From Streptomyces sp. NRRL F-6676 (lineage in GTDB: Bacteria; Actinomycetota; Actinomycetes; Streptomycetales; Streptomycetaceae), in assembly GCF_000725625.1 (NCBI RefSeq), contig NZ_JOHS01000030.1, positions 6,469 through 70,468 on the forward strand: a stretch of 64,000 nucleotides of DNA, written 5' to 3'. Under the pieces are notes generated by a model. That model was not told the origin of the DNA. It searched no databases and saw only the letters and a program-made list of their open reading frames with translations. Of this stretch, positions 16,355 through 24,434 are shown piece by piece (the first letter of the stretch is position 1; the number at the start of each line of letters is the position of its first letter). A program made the translations under genes and the position numbers.

Positions 16355-17242
16355 TTACGGCTGTGCGGAGTGGAAGGGCAGTCCGGCGTCGGCCACCAGG
16401 TCCAGGTCGTCGGCGTCGTCGGGGGGCAGCAGCGTCGGCGTGCCGTCGGTGACGGGGACGACGCCCAGTTCGAGGAGTTCGGCCATGGCGGCGCCGCCGG
16501 CCATGTCGCGGACCTGGAGCTGGTAGCGGGCGGTCGTGCGGTATGTGCCGCCGCCGTCGTCGCCGGTGCGCTGGAGGAAGCCGGAGTCGGTGAGGAAGGT
16601 GACGGCCTTGGCGATGATGCCGGTGGTGGAACCCGCGAGTCTGCGGGCGTCCTTGGTGGCGCCGGTGGCGCTGCGCCGGGCCCAGATCCGCCAGGCGGCC
16701 TCCAGCCCGGGGGCGTCGGTCGCCGGGTCGGTGTTCTCGCCCTGTGCGGCGGCCCGTTCCTCCAGGCGGCGGCAGGCCTGGCGGACGAAGGCGTCGACGC
16801 CGTTGACCGTGACCCGGCCGATGTAGCCGTCGTCGGCGAGGTCCTCGGGGCGCGGGAAGGCGAGGGCGGCGACGGCGAGATGGGCGAGGCCGTGCAGGAA
16901 GCGGTCGCCGGCGTCGGCGGACGTGCGGCGGGCGTAGTCGCCCATGCGGACGGCGAAGACGGAGTCCTCGGCGGCGGTGACGGCCATGCCCGCGCGTGGG
17001 GAGACCTCCAGGACCACCAGGCCGAGCCCGGCGGCCACGGCGTCGGCGAGCCGGGCGAAGGCCGGGTCCTCACGGTGGCGGCGCAGCAGTTCGGCGTACT
17101 CCTGGTCGCGGGCGGGCTGCAATTTGGGCTGTAGTCCGAAGGCGACGAGCCGCGCCGCGTCGGCGGCGTCGGCGGGCGTGCCCCCGCCGCTCGCCGGCGC
17201 GGCGGCGGCCTCCGGCTCACTCCACTCGGCGGACTCGGTCAC
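16355..17242 (-). CDS. Putative MukE/MksE/JetB-like subunit of the SMC operon
   Basis: 295 residues. No motif names it directly. The region LVVLEVSPRAGMAVTAAEDSV and the segment RDMAGGAAMAELLELGVVPV look like winged-helix elements, and KAVTFLTDSGFLQRTG is a helix-turn-strand typical of such folds. Size and place (second of three, between a 508-residue protein and the SMC) match the KITE subunits MukE/MksE/JetB that bind the kleisin. AAGGAG lies 8 nt before the GTG. Gaps are 89 bp to the upstream gene and 52 bp to the SMC. Assignment is inference from context. Confidence 0.6.
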   Translation of the reverse strand: MTESAEWSEPEAAAAPASGGGTPADAADAARLVAFGLQPKLQPARDQEYAELLRRHREDPAFARLADAVAAGLGLVVLEVSPRAGMAVTAAEDSVFAVRMGDYARRTSADAGDRFLHGLAHLAVAALAFPRPEDLADDGYIGRVTVNGVDAFVRQACRRLEERAAAQGENTDPATDAPGLEAAWRIWARRSATGATKDARRLAGSTTGIIAKAVTFLTDSGFLQRTGDDGGGTYRTTARYQLQVRDMAGGAAMAELLELGVVPVTDGTPTLLPPDDADDLDLVADAGLPFHSAQP

Positions 17243-17331
17243 GGTCGGGGCTCCTTGGTGCGGGGGTGGTCAGTACGTCGAGGGTGCGGGCGCGGGGCGG
17301 TGCGCCGGGGCGGGGACGGCTTCGCGGGGCG

Positions 17332-18858
17332 TCATGCGGCGTCCGAGCGGTCCGCCGCCATTCCCGCCGCGTCCAGCAGGGCCGTGCCGACGATGAGGTC
17401 GGCGCCGCCGAACTCCGGGTCGTCCAGCTGCGTGCCGTCGTCGACCGCGAAGAGCAGTCTCTCCTCGCCCTGGCGGTAGGCGGTGCCGACCGGCGGGCTG
17501 GCCGCGTGCACCGCCAGCAGGGCGACGAGGTAGGGCAGGTCGGGGTCGCGGCGGCGGGCCTCGGCGAGCAGTCCGGACAGCCGGCGGGGCGCGTCGGCGG
17601 GCAGGTCGAGCAGGTCCGTGGCGGCGGCGAGCTGCTCCTCGCTGAACCGGCTGTCGTCGGGGGTGGCGATGAGGTCCGGCTCGGGCATCTCGGCGCCGAG
17701 GTGCTCGCGTTCGACGGGCGGGGTGAGCAGCAGGTCGACGAGGTCACCGACGCGGACGGAGGCGGGGGTGCGCAGCCCCGTGCCGCGGGCGAAGAACGCG
17801 TCGGTGACGCGGACGGAACGCTCCAGCGGGAGCGGGAGGACCGGGGCGAGCAGCTGTCCGTACAGGTCCGTGCCGGACGCCGCCGTCACCGGGGCGAACG
17901 CCTGGCGGTCCTGTTCGGCGCGGAACAGCGGGCCGGCCTCCAGCAGCCGGGACTGCAACTGGGTGTGACGGCGGATGCAGTCCTTGACGATGTCGACGAG
18001 TTCGGCGGCGCGCCGCTTGTTCTCGGGGTCCTCGGACTCGTCGCGCGCGCGGCGGATGTTGGTGAGGATCGCGTTCTCGTGGCGGTAGCGGTCGGCGACG
18101 TGGTCGAGGGCCTCGGCGATCATGTCGGGCACCGCGTTCAGCCAGTCCACCGCCCGTACGTTGCGCCGCGTGGCCTCCAGGGCGCGGCGCAGTGTCTCGG
18201 CATACTGCACGGTGCGGTAGCGGGCCTGTTCGGCGGCGAGCTGGGCGTCAGCGAGTCGGCCCCGGCTGACGAGCACCTCCAGTTTGACCTCGGCGGCGAT
18301 CTGCGCGCTGGTGACGTCGGTGTCGAGGGCGCCCACCAGGACGTTGACCGCCTCGTCGGTCGTGCGCAGGTAGACGCCTCCGCCGTAGCCGGGGACCTCC
18401 TCGACGAGTTTGAAGTCGTAGTCCCGGCGGACGTAGCTGCCGTCCGGGTTGAAGGTGCCGTAGACGGCGCGGAAGCCGCGGTCCACGCTGCCGACGTTGA
18501 TCAGGTTCTCCAGGACCCAGCGGGCCACGCGTTCGTGCTCGGCGGCCGGGCGGCGGGGGGCCTGGGCGGCGATGCGCGGGAGGAGGCGGGAGACGATCTG
18601 TTCCTGGTCGGCGCCCGTGTCGAAGTCCATGTGGAGGGTGACGAGGTCGATGGCGGCGAGGGCGACCTCCGCCATGCCGTACACCGAGTACTCGCCGGCG
18701 AGGTTGGCCTTGCGGGCGTCCAGGTCGTGCAGGGGCGCGGTGCAGGCGAGTGCGCGCAGGCGGCGGGCCAGGCCCTCGTCGGCGGCCGGCCCCGGCGCGG
18801 GGCGTGCGCCCGTGCTGAGCTGGGGCGGAACGCGGTCCGTCGGTGCGGGGGAAGTCAC
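17332..18858 (-). CDS. Putative kleisin (MukF/MksF/JetA-like) of the SMC operon
   Basis: 508 residues. Mostly helical, with an N-terminal compact domain (DARKANLAGEYSVYGMAEVA) and a central helix-rich region with many Arg/Glu pairs. A C-terminal domain holds PYLVALLAVHAASPPVG and VDDGTQLDDPEF. It has no enzyme motif. First gene of the operon, as kleisins are in muk/mks/jet loci; the role is inferred from order and length. The GTG at 18858 was chosen because TAGTCT ends 7 nt before it with TTGGCC 19 nt further upstream, suggesting a leaderless mRNA. An ATG at 18888 would add 10 residues but has no ribosome binding site and overlaps that promoter. Confidence 0.6.
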   Translation of the reverse strand: MTSPAPTDRVPPQLSTGARPAPGPAADEGLARRLRALACTAPLHDLDARKANLAGEYSVYGMAEVALAAIDLVTLHMDFDTGADQEQIVSRLLPRIAAQAPRRPAAEHERVARWVLENLINVGSVDRGFRAVYGTFNPDGSYVRRDYDFKLVEEVPGYGGGVYLRTTDEAVNVLVGALDTDVTSAQIAAEVKLEVLVSRGRLADAQLAAEQARYRTVQYAETLRRALEATRRNVRAVDWLNAVPDMIAEALDHVADRYRHENAILTNIRRARDESEDPENKRRAAELVDIVKDCIRRHTQLQSRLLEAGPLFRAEQDRQAFAPVTAASGTDLYGQLLAPVLPLPLERSVRVTDAFFARGTGLRTPASVRVGDLVDLLLTPPVEREHLGAEMPEPDLIATPDDSRFSEEQLAAATDLLDLPADAPRRLSGLLAEARRRDPDLPYLVALLAVHAASPPVGTAYRQGEERLLFAVDDGTQLDDPEFGGADLIVGTALLDAAGMAADRSDAA

Positions 18859-18865
18859 GGTGCAC

Positions 18866-18896
18866 AGACTAGGTCCTGGGTCTGACATCGGGCCAA
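18866..18896 (-). promoter_or_regulatory. Candidate leaderless promoter of the SMC-like operon
   Basis: On the minus strand TTGGCC (18891-18896) and TAGTCT (18866-18871) are spaced by 19 bp. The -10 element ends 7 nt before GTG 18858, so transcription would begin at or next to the start codon. Confidence 0.35.
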
Positions 18897-19038
18897 ACGG
18901 GGCGGAGGGCGCCTTCTCGGCGCGGGGGTGTGGCGTGCCCCAGGCTCCCCGGGGTGGTCAGGTGCGGTCGTGACGGGGCTGCCGCTCAGTCGTGGTCGCT
19001 CGCGCACACGCGGCGGAGCCGCATGTCGACACGGCCCC

Positions 19039-19056
19039 GCGCCCCTTTCGGGGCGC
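19039..19056 (-). terminator. Hairpin terminator of the GntR gene
   Basis: GCGCCCC (19039-19045) and GGGGCGC (19050-19056) form a stem with a 4-nt loop (GAAA on the minus strand), 3 nt after the gene's stop codon. A GAAA tetraloop on a GC stem is very stable. Confidence 0.65.
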
Positions 19057-19058
19057 TG

Positions 19059-19754
19059 TCAGCCCGCGTCTGCCACGCGGCGGGCGTAGACCTCCACCAG
19101 GCCCTTCCTGGAGTCGTCCAGGTAGGTCGCGAGGAAGTGTTCCGCGTGGTCCCGTCCGCCGGACTGGAGGGTGTGGAGGAGTTGGCGGTTGCGGGTGAGG
19201 TAGGGCTCGTGGAGGCGGCGCGGGTCGTCCACCACGTGGAAGGCGAGGCGCAGTTCGGCGAAGACGCTGCGCATCACCTCGTCCGTGCGGTCGCTGCCCG
19301 CGAGCGCGACGAGCGCGCGGTGGAAGTGGATGTTGGCGGTGGAGACGCCCTTCCAGTCGCCCTCGCGGGCCGCCCGTCCGCCCTCCTCGACCGCCGCGGC
19401 GAGCCCGTCGACGGCGTACGGCGGGTCGCCCAGGCCGCGCACGACGGCGCACTCCACGAGTCGGCGCACCCGGTAGATGTCCTCCACGTCCTCGACGGTC
19501 AGCACCCGTACGAACACGCCCCGGTTGAGCTCGTGGACGAGCAGCCGTTCGTGCGTGAGCAGCCGGAACGCCTCGCGCAGGGTGTTGCGGGAGACGCCCA
19601 GCGCCCCGCCGATGCCGTCCTCGGAGAGCCGGGTGCCCGGCGGGAAGTAGCCCTCGGCGATGCGGCTTCTGAGGATGTCCGCCACCCGCTCGGCGGTGCT
19701 GGTCCGGCCCAGGAGGGCGCGGTCGTCGGCCAGCGGCGTCAACTGGTCTGCCAT
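19059..19754 (-). CDS. GntR-family (FadR/FCD type) transcriptional regulator
   Basis: 231 residues. The N-terminal winged helix (RVADILRSRIAEGYFPPGTRLSEDGI, then LGVSRNTLREAFRLL) is GntR-type. The all-helical FCD domain follows, with likely metal/ligand residues in NIHFHRAL. It faces a five-gene operon for a transporter, a hydro-lyase and 5-oxoprolinase across a 150-bp gap holding a perfect GntR-type operator (19804-19820). It therefore probably represses that operon and itself, with 5-oxoproline or a related acid as inducer (inference). A GC hairpin ends its transcript. Confidence 0.92.
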   Translation of the reverse strand: MADQLTPLADDRALLGRTSTAERVADILRSRIAEGYFPPGTRLSEDGIGGALGVSRNTLREAFRLLTHERLLVHELNRGVFVRVLTVEDVEDIYRVRRLVECAVVRGLGDPPYAVDGLAAAVEEGGRAAREGDWKGVSTANIHFHRALVALAGSDRTDEVMRSVFAELRLAFHVVDDPRRLHEPYLTRNRQLLHTLQSGGRDHAEHFLATYLDDSRKGLVEVYARRVADAG

Positions 19755-19803
19755 GCGCGGAATTCAATCGCAGACAGAAGAACGAGACAACATGGGTATT
19801 GAA

Positions 19804-19820
19804 GGATCGTTCAACGATCC
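19804..19820. promoter_or_regulatory. GntR operator between regulator and pxp operon
   Basis: GGATCGTT-C-AACGATCC is a perfect inverted repeat (8-bp arms, 1-nt centre) in the divergent intergenic region, about 50 bp from the regulator start and 85 bp from the transporter start. Its form fits operators of FadR-type GntR proteins. Confidence 0.75.
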
Positions 19821-19905
19821 TCTACCTTCCTGAGTAGGGCACACAGGCAAGCACCGCACGGCTCACTCCTCACGCACCCTCCGTCCCCCTCACTGCGAGG
19901 TGCTC

Positions 19906-21243
19906 ATGAGCACGACTCCTCCCTCCCGGGTCTCCCGGAAGCCCTCCACCGACCCGCTCCCCCACGCGGACGCCCCGGCGGCCGACGACGGCCCCCTCGG
20001 GTTCTGGCGCGCGCTCGGTCCGCGCGGCCGGCGCGCCTTCGGGGGCGCGTTCGGCGGCTACGCGCTGGACTCCTACGACTACTTCACGCTGCCGCTGAGC
20101 ATGGTGGCCCTGGCCGCCTACTTCGGCCTGGACAGCGGCCAGACGGGACTGATCACCACCGTCACCCTGGTGGTCTCCGCGGTCGGCGGCGCCGTCGCGG
20201 GGGTCGTCGCCGACCGGATCGGCCGCGTCAAGGCGCTGCTGATCACCGTGGTCACGTACGCCGTCTTCACCGTGGCCTGCGGCTTCGCGCCCAGCTACGA
20301 GACGCTGCTGCTCTTCCGCGCGTTGCAGGGGCTCGGCTTCGGCGGCGAGTGGGCGGTCGGCGCGATCCTGGTCGCCGAGTACGCGAGCGCCCGGCACCGG
20401 GGCCGCGCCCTGGGTGCGATCCAGAGTTCCTGGGCCGTCGGCTGGGGGCTGTCCGTCGTCGTCTACACGGTGGTGTTCTCCATCGCGGGCGACGACCTCG
20501 CCTGGCGGGTGATGTTCTGGACCGGCGCGCTGCCCGCGCTGCTGGTGCTGTGGGTGCGGCGCCGGGTGCACGACGCGCCCGGGGCGGCCGCCGTGCGCCG
20601 GGAGAACCGGGAGAGCACGGCGAAGGGCTCGTTCGCGGCGATCTTCCGCCCGGGGACCGCGCAGGAGCCCGGGCTGCTGCGCACCACGGTGTTCGCGGGT
20701 CTGCTCTCCACCGGCGTCCAGGGCGGCTACTACACGCTGGCCACCTGGGTGCCGACGTATCTGAAGTCGGACCGCGGCCTGTCGGTGGTCGGCACCGGTT
20801 CGTATCTGACGTTTCTCATCTCGGGGGCCTTCGTCGGCTATCTGACCGGCGGTTACCTCACCGACCGGCTGGGCCGGCGGCGCAACATCTGGCTGTTCGC
20901 CGTGCTGTCGGCGGTCTGCGTGCTGGCGTACACGCACATCCCCGAGGGGGCCGACACGCTCCTTCTCGTGCTCGGTTTCCCGCTCGGGTTCTGCATGTCG
21001 GCGATCTTCAGCGGCTTCGGCTCGTATCTGAGCGAGCTGTACCCGACGGCGGTGCGGGGCACCGGCCAGGGCTTCACGTACAACACCGGACGCGCCGTCG
21101 GCGCCGTCTTCCCCACCCTGGTCGGCTATCTCGCCGACAGCTGGGGTGTGGGCGGCGCGCTGGTCTTCGGCGCCCTCGGCTACGGCCTCGCGGCGCTGGC
21201 GCTGCTGGGGCTCCCGGAGACACGCGGAAAGGAACTCCAGTGA
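19906..21243 (+). CDS. MFS transporter, probably for 5-oxoproline or a related carboxylate
   Basis: 445 residues, twelve predicted membrane helices. MFS signature loops are present after helix 2 ([10 protein letters not shown]) and after helix 8 ([10 protein letters not shown]). PETRG near the C-terminus is typical of proton-coupled metabolite:H+ symporters. The ATG at 19906 has GCGAGG 5 nt upstream; a GTG two codons earlier is less likely. First gene of the operon with the DUF1445 and pxpABC genes, and its stop overlaps the next start. The substrate is inferred from the operon. Confidence 0.88.
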   Translation: MSTTPPSRVSRKPSTDPLPHADAPAADDGPLGFWRALGPRGRRAFGGAFGGYALDSYDYFTLPLSMVALAAYFGLDSGQTGLITTVTLVVSAVGGAVAGVVADRIGRVKALLITVVTYAVFTVACGFAPSYETLLLFRALQGLGFGGEWAVGAILVAEYASARHRGRALGAIQSSWAVGWGLSVVVYTVVFSIAGDDLAWRVMFWTGALPALLVLWVRRRVHDAPGAAAVRRENRESTAKGSFAAIFRPGTAQEPGLLRTTVFAGLLSTGVQGGYYTLATWVPTYLKSDRGLSVVGTGSYLTFLISGAFVGYLTGGYLTDRLGRRRNIWLFAVLSAVCVLAYTHIPEGADTLLLVLGFPLGFCMSAIFSGFGSYLSELYPTAVRGTGQGFTYNTGRAVGAVFPTLVGYLADSWGVGGALVFGALGYGLAALALLGLPETRGKELQ

Positions 21244-22061
21244 ACCGTACCCAGGACCGCCCCGTGACGGCCGTCGACCCGCACGCGCACGCGTGGAGCC
21301 CGAAAACGGCACGGGCCCGCTTCCGGGAGGGGCTGGCCGGCCCCACCGCGGGGGTCGCCTTCGGCCACACCCAGGCCAACCTGATCTCCGTCCCCGCCGA
21401 CTGGGCCTACGACGTCCTGCTGTTCTGCCAGCGCAACCCCAAGCCGTGCCCGGTCCTCGACGTCACGGACGCCGGCTCCGCCGGCACGGTGCTGGCCGAG
21501 GGCGCGGACCTGCGGACCGATCTGCCTCGCTACCGGGTGTGGCGCGACGGCGAGCTGGTGGACGAGCCCACGGACGTGCGGTCGTACTGGCGCGAGGACC
21601 TGGTGTCCTTCCTGATCGGGTGCAGCTTCACCTTCGAGTCGGCGCTGACGGGGGCGGGCGTCCCGCTGCGCCACATCGAGCAGGGCCGCAACGTCCCCAT
21701 GTACGTGACGAGCCGCCGGTGCCGTCCGGCGGGGCGACTGCACGGGCCGATGGTGGTCTCGATGCGCCCCGTCCAGCCGGAGCACCTGTCGGCGGCGATC
21801 CGGGAGACCAGTCTGCTCCCGGCGGTGCACGGCAGCCCGGTGCACTGCGGGGACCCGTCGGTGCTCGGCATCGACGACCTGGGGCGGCCGGACTTCGGGG
21901 AGCCGGTCGGCCTGCGGCCGCGCGACATCCCGGTGTTCTGGGCGTGCGGGGTGACGCCGCAGGCGGCCGTCATGGCCTCCCGGCCGCCGTTCGCGCTCAC
22001 CCACGCACCGGGGCAGATGTTCGTCACCGACGCTCGCGACGAGCAGTACCGCGTAGCCTGA
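21240..22061 (+). CDS. DUF1445 (YcsI/D-glutamate cyclase-type) hydro-lyase
   Basis: 273 residues. [15 protein letters not shown] near the start, the central [13 protein letters not shown], and [17 protein letters not shown] near the C-terminus are hallmarks of the DUF1445 putative hydro-lyase family. Members of this family include a D-glutamate cyclase making 5-oxo-D-proline. In this operon such an enzyme would feed or accompany 5-oxoprolinase. The GTG start overlaps the transporter stop by 4 bp (GTGA), and a second GTG lies 24 nt downstream. Function is supported by family and context, not by visible catalytic residues. Confidence 0.85.
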   Translation: MNRTQDRPVTAVDPHAHAWSPKTARARFREGLAGPTAGVAFGHTQANLISVPADWAYDVLLFCQRNPKPCPVLDVTDAGSAGTVLAEGADLRTDLPRYRVWRDGELVDEPTDVRSYWREDLVSFLIGCSFTFESALTGAGVPLRHIEQGRNVPMYVTSRRCRPAGRLHGPMVVSMRPVQPEHLSAAIRETSLLPAVHGSPVHCGDPSVLGIDDLGRPDFGEPVGLRPRDIPVFWACGVTPQAAVMASRPPFALTHAPGQMFVTDARDEQYRVA

Positions 22062-22096
22062 GAACAGGGCCCGCACGGGCCCGAGCGGGAGAGAAC

Positions 22097-22849
22097 ATGA
22101 TCGACCTGAACGCCGACCTCGGCGAGGGTTTCGGCCGCTGGCGGCTCACCGACGACGAGGCGCTGCTGTCGGTCGTCACCAGCGCCAACGTGGCCTGCGG
22201 CTTCCACGCCGGGGACCCGGCCACGATGCGGCGGGTGTGCGCGCTGGCGGCCGGGCGGGGTGTCCGGATCGGCGCCCAGGTGTCCTACCGCGACCTGGCC
22301 GGCTTCGGGCGGCGCGCGATGGACGTGCCGGCCGGGGAACTGGCCGCCGAGGTCGCCTACCAGATCGGTGCCCTGGAGGTGTTCGCCCGGGCGGCGGGCG
22401 CGCGCGTGGCGTACGTCAAGCCGCACGGCGCGCTCTACAACCGGGTGGTGCACGACGAGGAACAGGCCGCGGCGGTGGTCGAGGGCGTGCTCCTCGCCGG
22501 CGCCGCGCTGCCCGTGCTCGGACTGCCCGGCTCGCGCTTCCTGGAGGCCGCGGCGAAGGCCGGACTGCCCACCGTCACCGAGGCGTTCGGGGACCGCGCG
22601 TACACCGACGAGGGCACGCTGGTGCCGCGCGGCCGGGACGGCGCGGTGGTCACCGAGCCGGACGCGGTGGTCGAGCGGTCGCTCGGGCTGGCCCGCGAGG
22701 GCGGGGTGACCGCGTTGTCGGGACGCCGGATCCCGGTGCGGGCGCGGTCGCTGTGCCTGCACGGGGACACCCCGGGCGCGGTGGAGCTGGCCCGCCGGGT
22801 GCGGGCGCGGCTGGAGGGGGCGGGCGTGCGGGTGGAGGCGTTCGCATGA
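22097..22849 (+). CDS. pxpA: 5-oxoprolinase subunit A (LamB/YcsF family)
   Basis: 250 residues, full length. DLNADLGEGFG at the N-terminus, the NVACGFHAGD motif, the YVKPHGALYN motif and LCLHGDTPGAVELA near the end define the LamB/YcsF family. With PxpB and PxpC it cleaves 5-oxo-L-proline to L-glutamate with ATP. GGGAGAG lies just before the ATG. Its stop overlaps the pxpB start (ATGA at 22846-22849), so subunits are made in a fixed ratio. Confidence 0.95.
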   Translation: MIDLNADLGEGFGRWRLTDDEALLSVVTSANVACGFHAGDPATMRRVCALAAGRGVRIGAQVSYRDLAGFGRRAMDVPAGELAAEVAYQIGALEVFARAAGARVAYVKPHGALYNRVVHDEEQAAAVVEGVLLAGAALPVLGLPGSRFLEAAAKAGLPTVTEAFGDRAYTDEGTLVPRGRDGAVVTEPDAVVERSLGLAREGGVTALSGRRIPVRARSLCLHGDTPGAVELARRVRARLEGAGVRVEAFA

Positions 22850-23487
22850 CGGCCTCCGTCCGGGCGCTGCCCGTCGGTGATCGGGCCCTGCTGGTCGAAC
22901 TGGACTCCGGAGAGGCGGCCCAGGCCCTCCACGCCGAGCTGCTGCGCCGCCGGGCCGCGGGCGCGCTGACGGTACGGGAGATCGTGCCGGCGGCCCGTAC
23001 GGTCCTGCTCGACGGTCTTGACGAGCCGGCCCGGCTCGCCGCCGAACTCCCCGGCTGGGAGGTGCCGCCGGTCGCCACGCGCGCGCAGGAGGCGGTCGAG
23101 ATCCCCGTGCGGTACGACGGGCCCGATCTTCCGGACGTCGCCGCGCTGTGGGGCGTCCCGGAGGCCGAGGTGGCGCGGATCCACTCCGGCGCCGACTTCC
23201 GGGTCGCCTTCTGCGGCTTCGCGCCCGGGTTCGGCTATCTGACGGGGCTGCCGGAGCGGTACGACGTGCCGCGCCGGGCCACCCCGCGCACGGCGGTCCC
23301 GGCGGGATCGGTCGCCCTGGCCGGGCCGTACACGGGCGTCTACCCGCGTGCCTCGCCGGGCGGCTGGCAGCTCATCGGGACGACGGACGCGGTCCTGTGG
23401 GACCACACGCGCGTGCCGGCCGCGTTGCTGACGCCGGGGGCGCGGGTGCGGTTCGTCCCGGTGGGCGGATCGGTGGGGTCCTCATGA
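22846..23487 (+). CDS. pxpB: 5-oxoprolinase subunit B (KipI/allophanate hydrolase subunit 1 type)
   Basis: 213 residues. FCGFAPGFGYLTGLP and PAGSVALAGPYTGVYP are the family motifs of allophanate-hydrolase subunit 1/KipI proteins, and GGWQLIG is also conserved. It pairs with PxpC as the biotin-independent carboxylase-like half of the ATP-dependent 5-oxoprolinase. Coupled to both neighbours by ATGA overlaps. Confidence 0.95.
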   Translation: MTASVRALPVGDRALLVELDSGEAAQALHAELLRRRAAGALTVREIVPAARTVLLDGLDEPARLAAELPGWEVPPVATRAQEAVEIPVRYDGPDLPDVAALWGVPEAEVARIHSGADFRVAFCGFAPGFGYLTGLPERYDVPRRATPRTAVPAGSVALAGPYTGVYPRASPGGWQLIGTTDAVLWDHTRVPAALLTPGARVRFVPVGGSVGSS

Positions 23488-24353
23488 GCGATCGCGCGCT
23501 CGCCGTCGTACGCGCCGGGGCGCTGACCACCGTGCAGGACCTCGGGCGGCCCGGACACGCCCACCTGGGGGTGCCGCGTTCCGGTGCCCTGGACGCGCCG
23601 GCCGCGGCGCTCGTCAACCGGCTGGTCGGCAATCCGCCGTCCGCGGCCGTCCTGGAGACGACGCTCGACGGGTGCGCCGTGCGGCCGCGTTCGGCGGTCA
23701 CCGTGGCGGTGGGCGGTGCGCCCTGTCCGGTCGCCGTGGACGGGCGGCCGGCGCCCTGGGGCGCGCCGTTCCGGGTGCCGGGTGGTGCGCTGCTGGACGT
23801 CGGGGCGGTGCGTGCGGGGGTACGGAGCTACGTCGCCGTCGCGGGCGGGGTGGCCGTCGAGCCGGTGCTCGGCAGCCGCTCCACCGATCTGCTCTCCGGG
23901 CTGGGCCCGCCGCCGCTCACCACCGGAACGGTGCTTCCCCTGGGGCGGCCCGCCGGTCCCCACGCGCGCGTGGACGTCGTTCCGCAGCCGGCGCCGTCGG
24001 AGGAGCTGGTGCTGCGCGTCACGCTGGGGCCGCGGGACGACTGGTTCACCGCGCGCGCGGTGCACGCGTTCACCACGCGCGCGTACCGGGTGTCGTCGAC
24101 GAGCAACCGGATCGGCCTGCGCACGGAGGGGCCCGCGCTGGAGCGGGCGGTGGGCGGGGAGCTGCCCAGCGAGGGCATGGTCCTCGGCGCGGTCCAGGTG
24201 CCTCCGGACGGCAGGCCCGTGGTGTTCCTGGCCGACCACCCGACCACCGGCGGCTACCCGGTGGTCGCGGTCGTCCGCCCCACCGACCTGGCCGCCGCGG
24301 CGCAGGCCGCGCCGGGTACGCCGGTGCGGTTCACGGCGGTACGGCACCGCTGA
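23484..24353 (+). CDS. pxpC: 5-oxoprolinase subunit C (KipA/allophanate hydrolase subunit 2 type)
   Basis: 289 residues. TTVQDLGRPGHAHLGVPRSGALD at the N-terminus and the late SSTSNRIGLRTEGP and SEGMVLGAVQVPPDG motifs define the family. The domain forms the cyclophilin-like partner of PxpB. The stop codon lies inside the first unit of a 23-bp tandem array, so the operon ends in repeats and no separate hairpin is evident. Confidence 0.95.
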   Translation: MSDRALAVVRAGALTTVQDLGRPGHAHLGVPRSGALDAPAAALVNRLVGNPPSAAVLETTLDGCAVRPRSAVTVAVGGAPCPVAVDGRPAPWGAPFRVPGGALLDVGAVRAGVRSYVAVAGGVAVEPVLGSRSTDLLSGLGPPPLTTGTVLPLGRPAGPHARVDVVPQPAPSEELVLRVTLGPRDDWFTARAVHAFTTRAYRVSSTSNRIGLRTEGPALERAVGGELPSEGMVLGAVQVPPDGRPVVFLADHPTTGGYPVVAVVRPTDLAAAAQAAPGTPVRFTAVRHR

Positions 24354-24434
24354 GTGCGCCCCAGGCACACCGCTGAGTGCGCCCCAGGCACACCGCTGAG
24401 TGCGCCCCAGGCACACCGCTGAGTGCGCCTCAGG
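24345..24434. repeat. 23-bp tandem array at convergent gene ends
   Basis: Three exact 23-bp units (24345-24367, 24368-24390, 24391-24413; core CGCTGAGTGCGCCCCAGG) and a partial fourth run from the last codons of pxpC into the end of the SGNH hydrolase gene. The pxpC stop codon is within unit 1, so each copy restores a TGA in that frame. Confidence 0.9.

Noticed and set aside
12181..16452. A very long plus-strand open frame (over 1400 codons) opposite the SMC-like gene
   Set aside because: It is the antisense shadow of a gene with strong GC3 bias. The translation is Gly/Ala/Val/Arg-rich without any family motif, whereas the minus strand has clear ATPase motifs.
18889..19058. Possible JetD-like nuclease gene next to the SMC-like operon
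   Set aside because: The 170-bp gap is too short, and the next gene is clearly a GntR regulator. The gene on the other side is a two-helix membrane protein.
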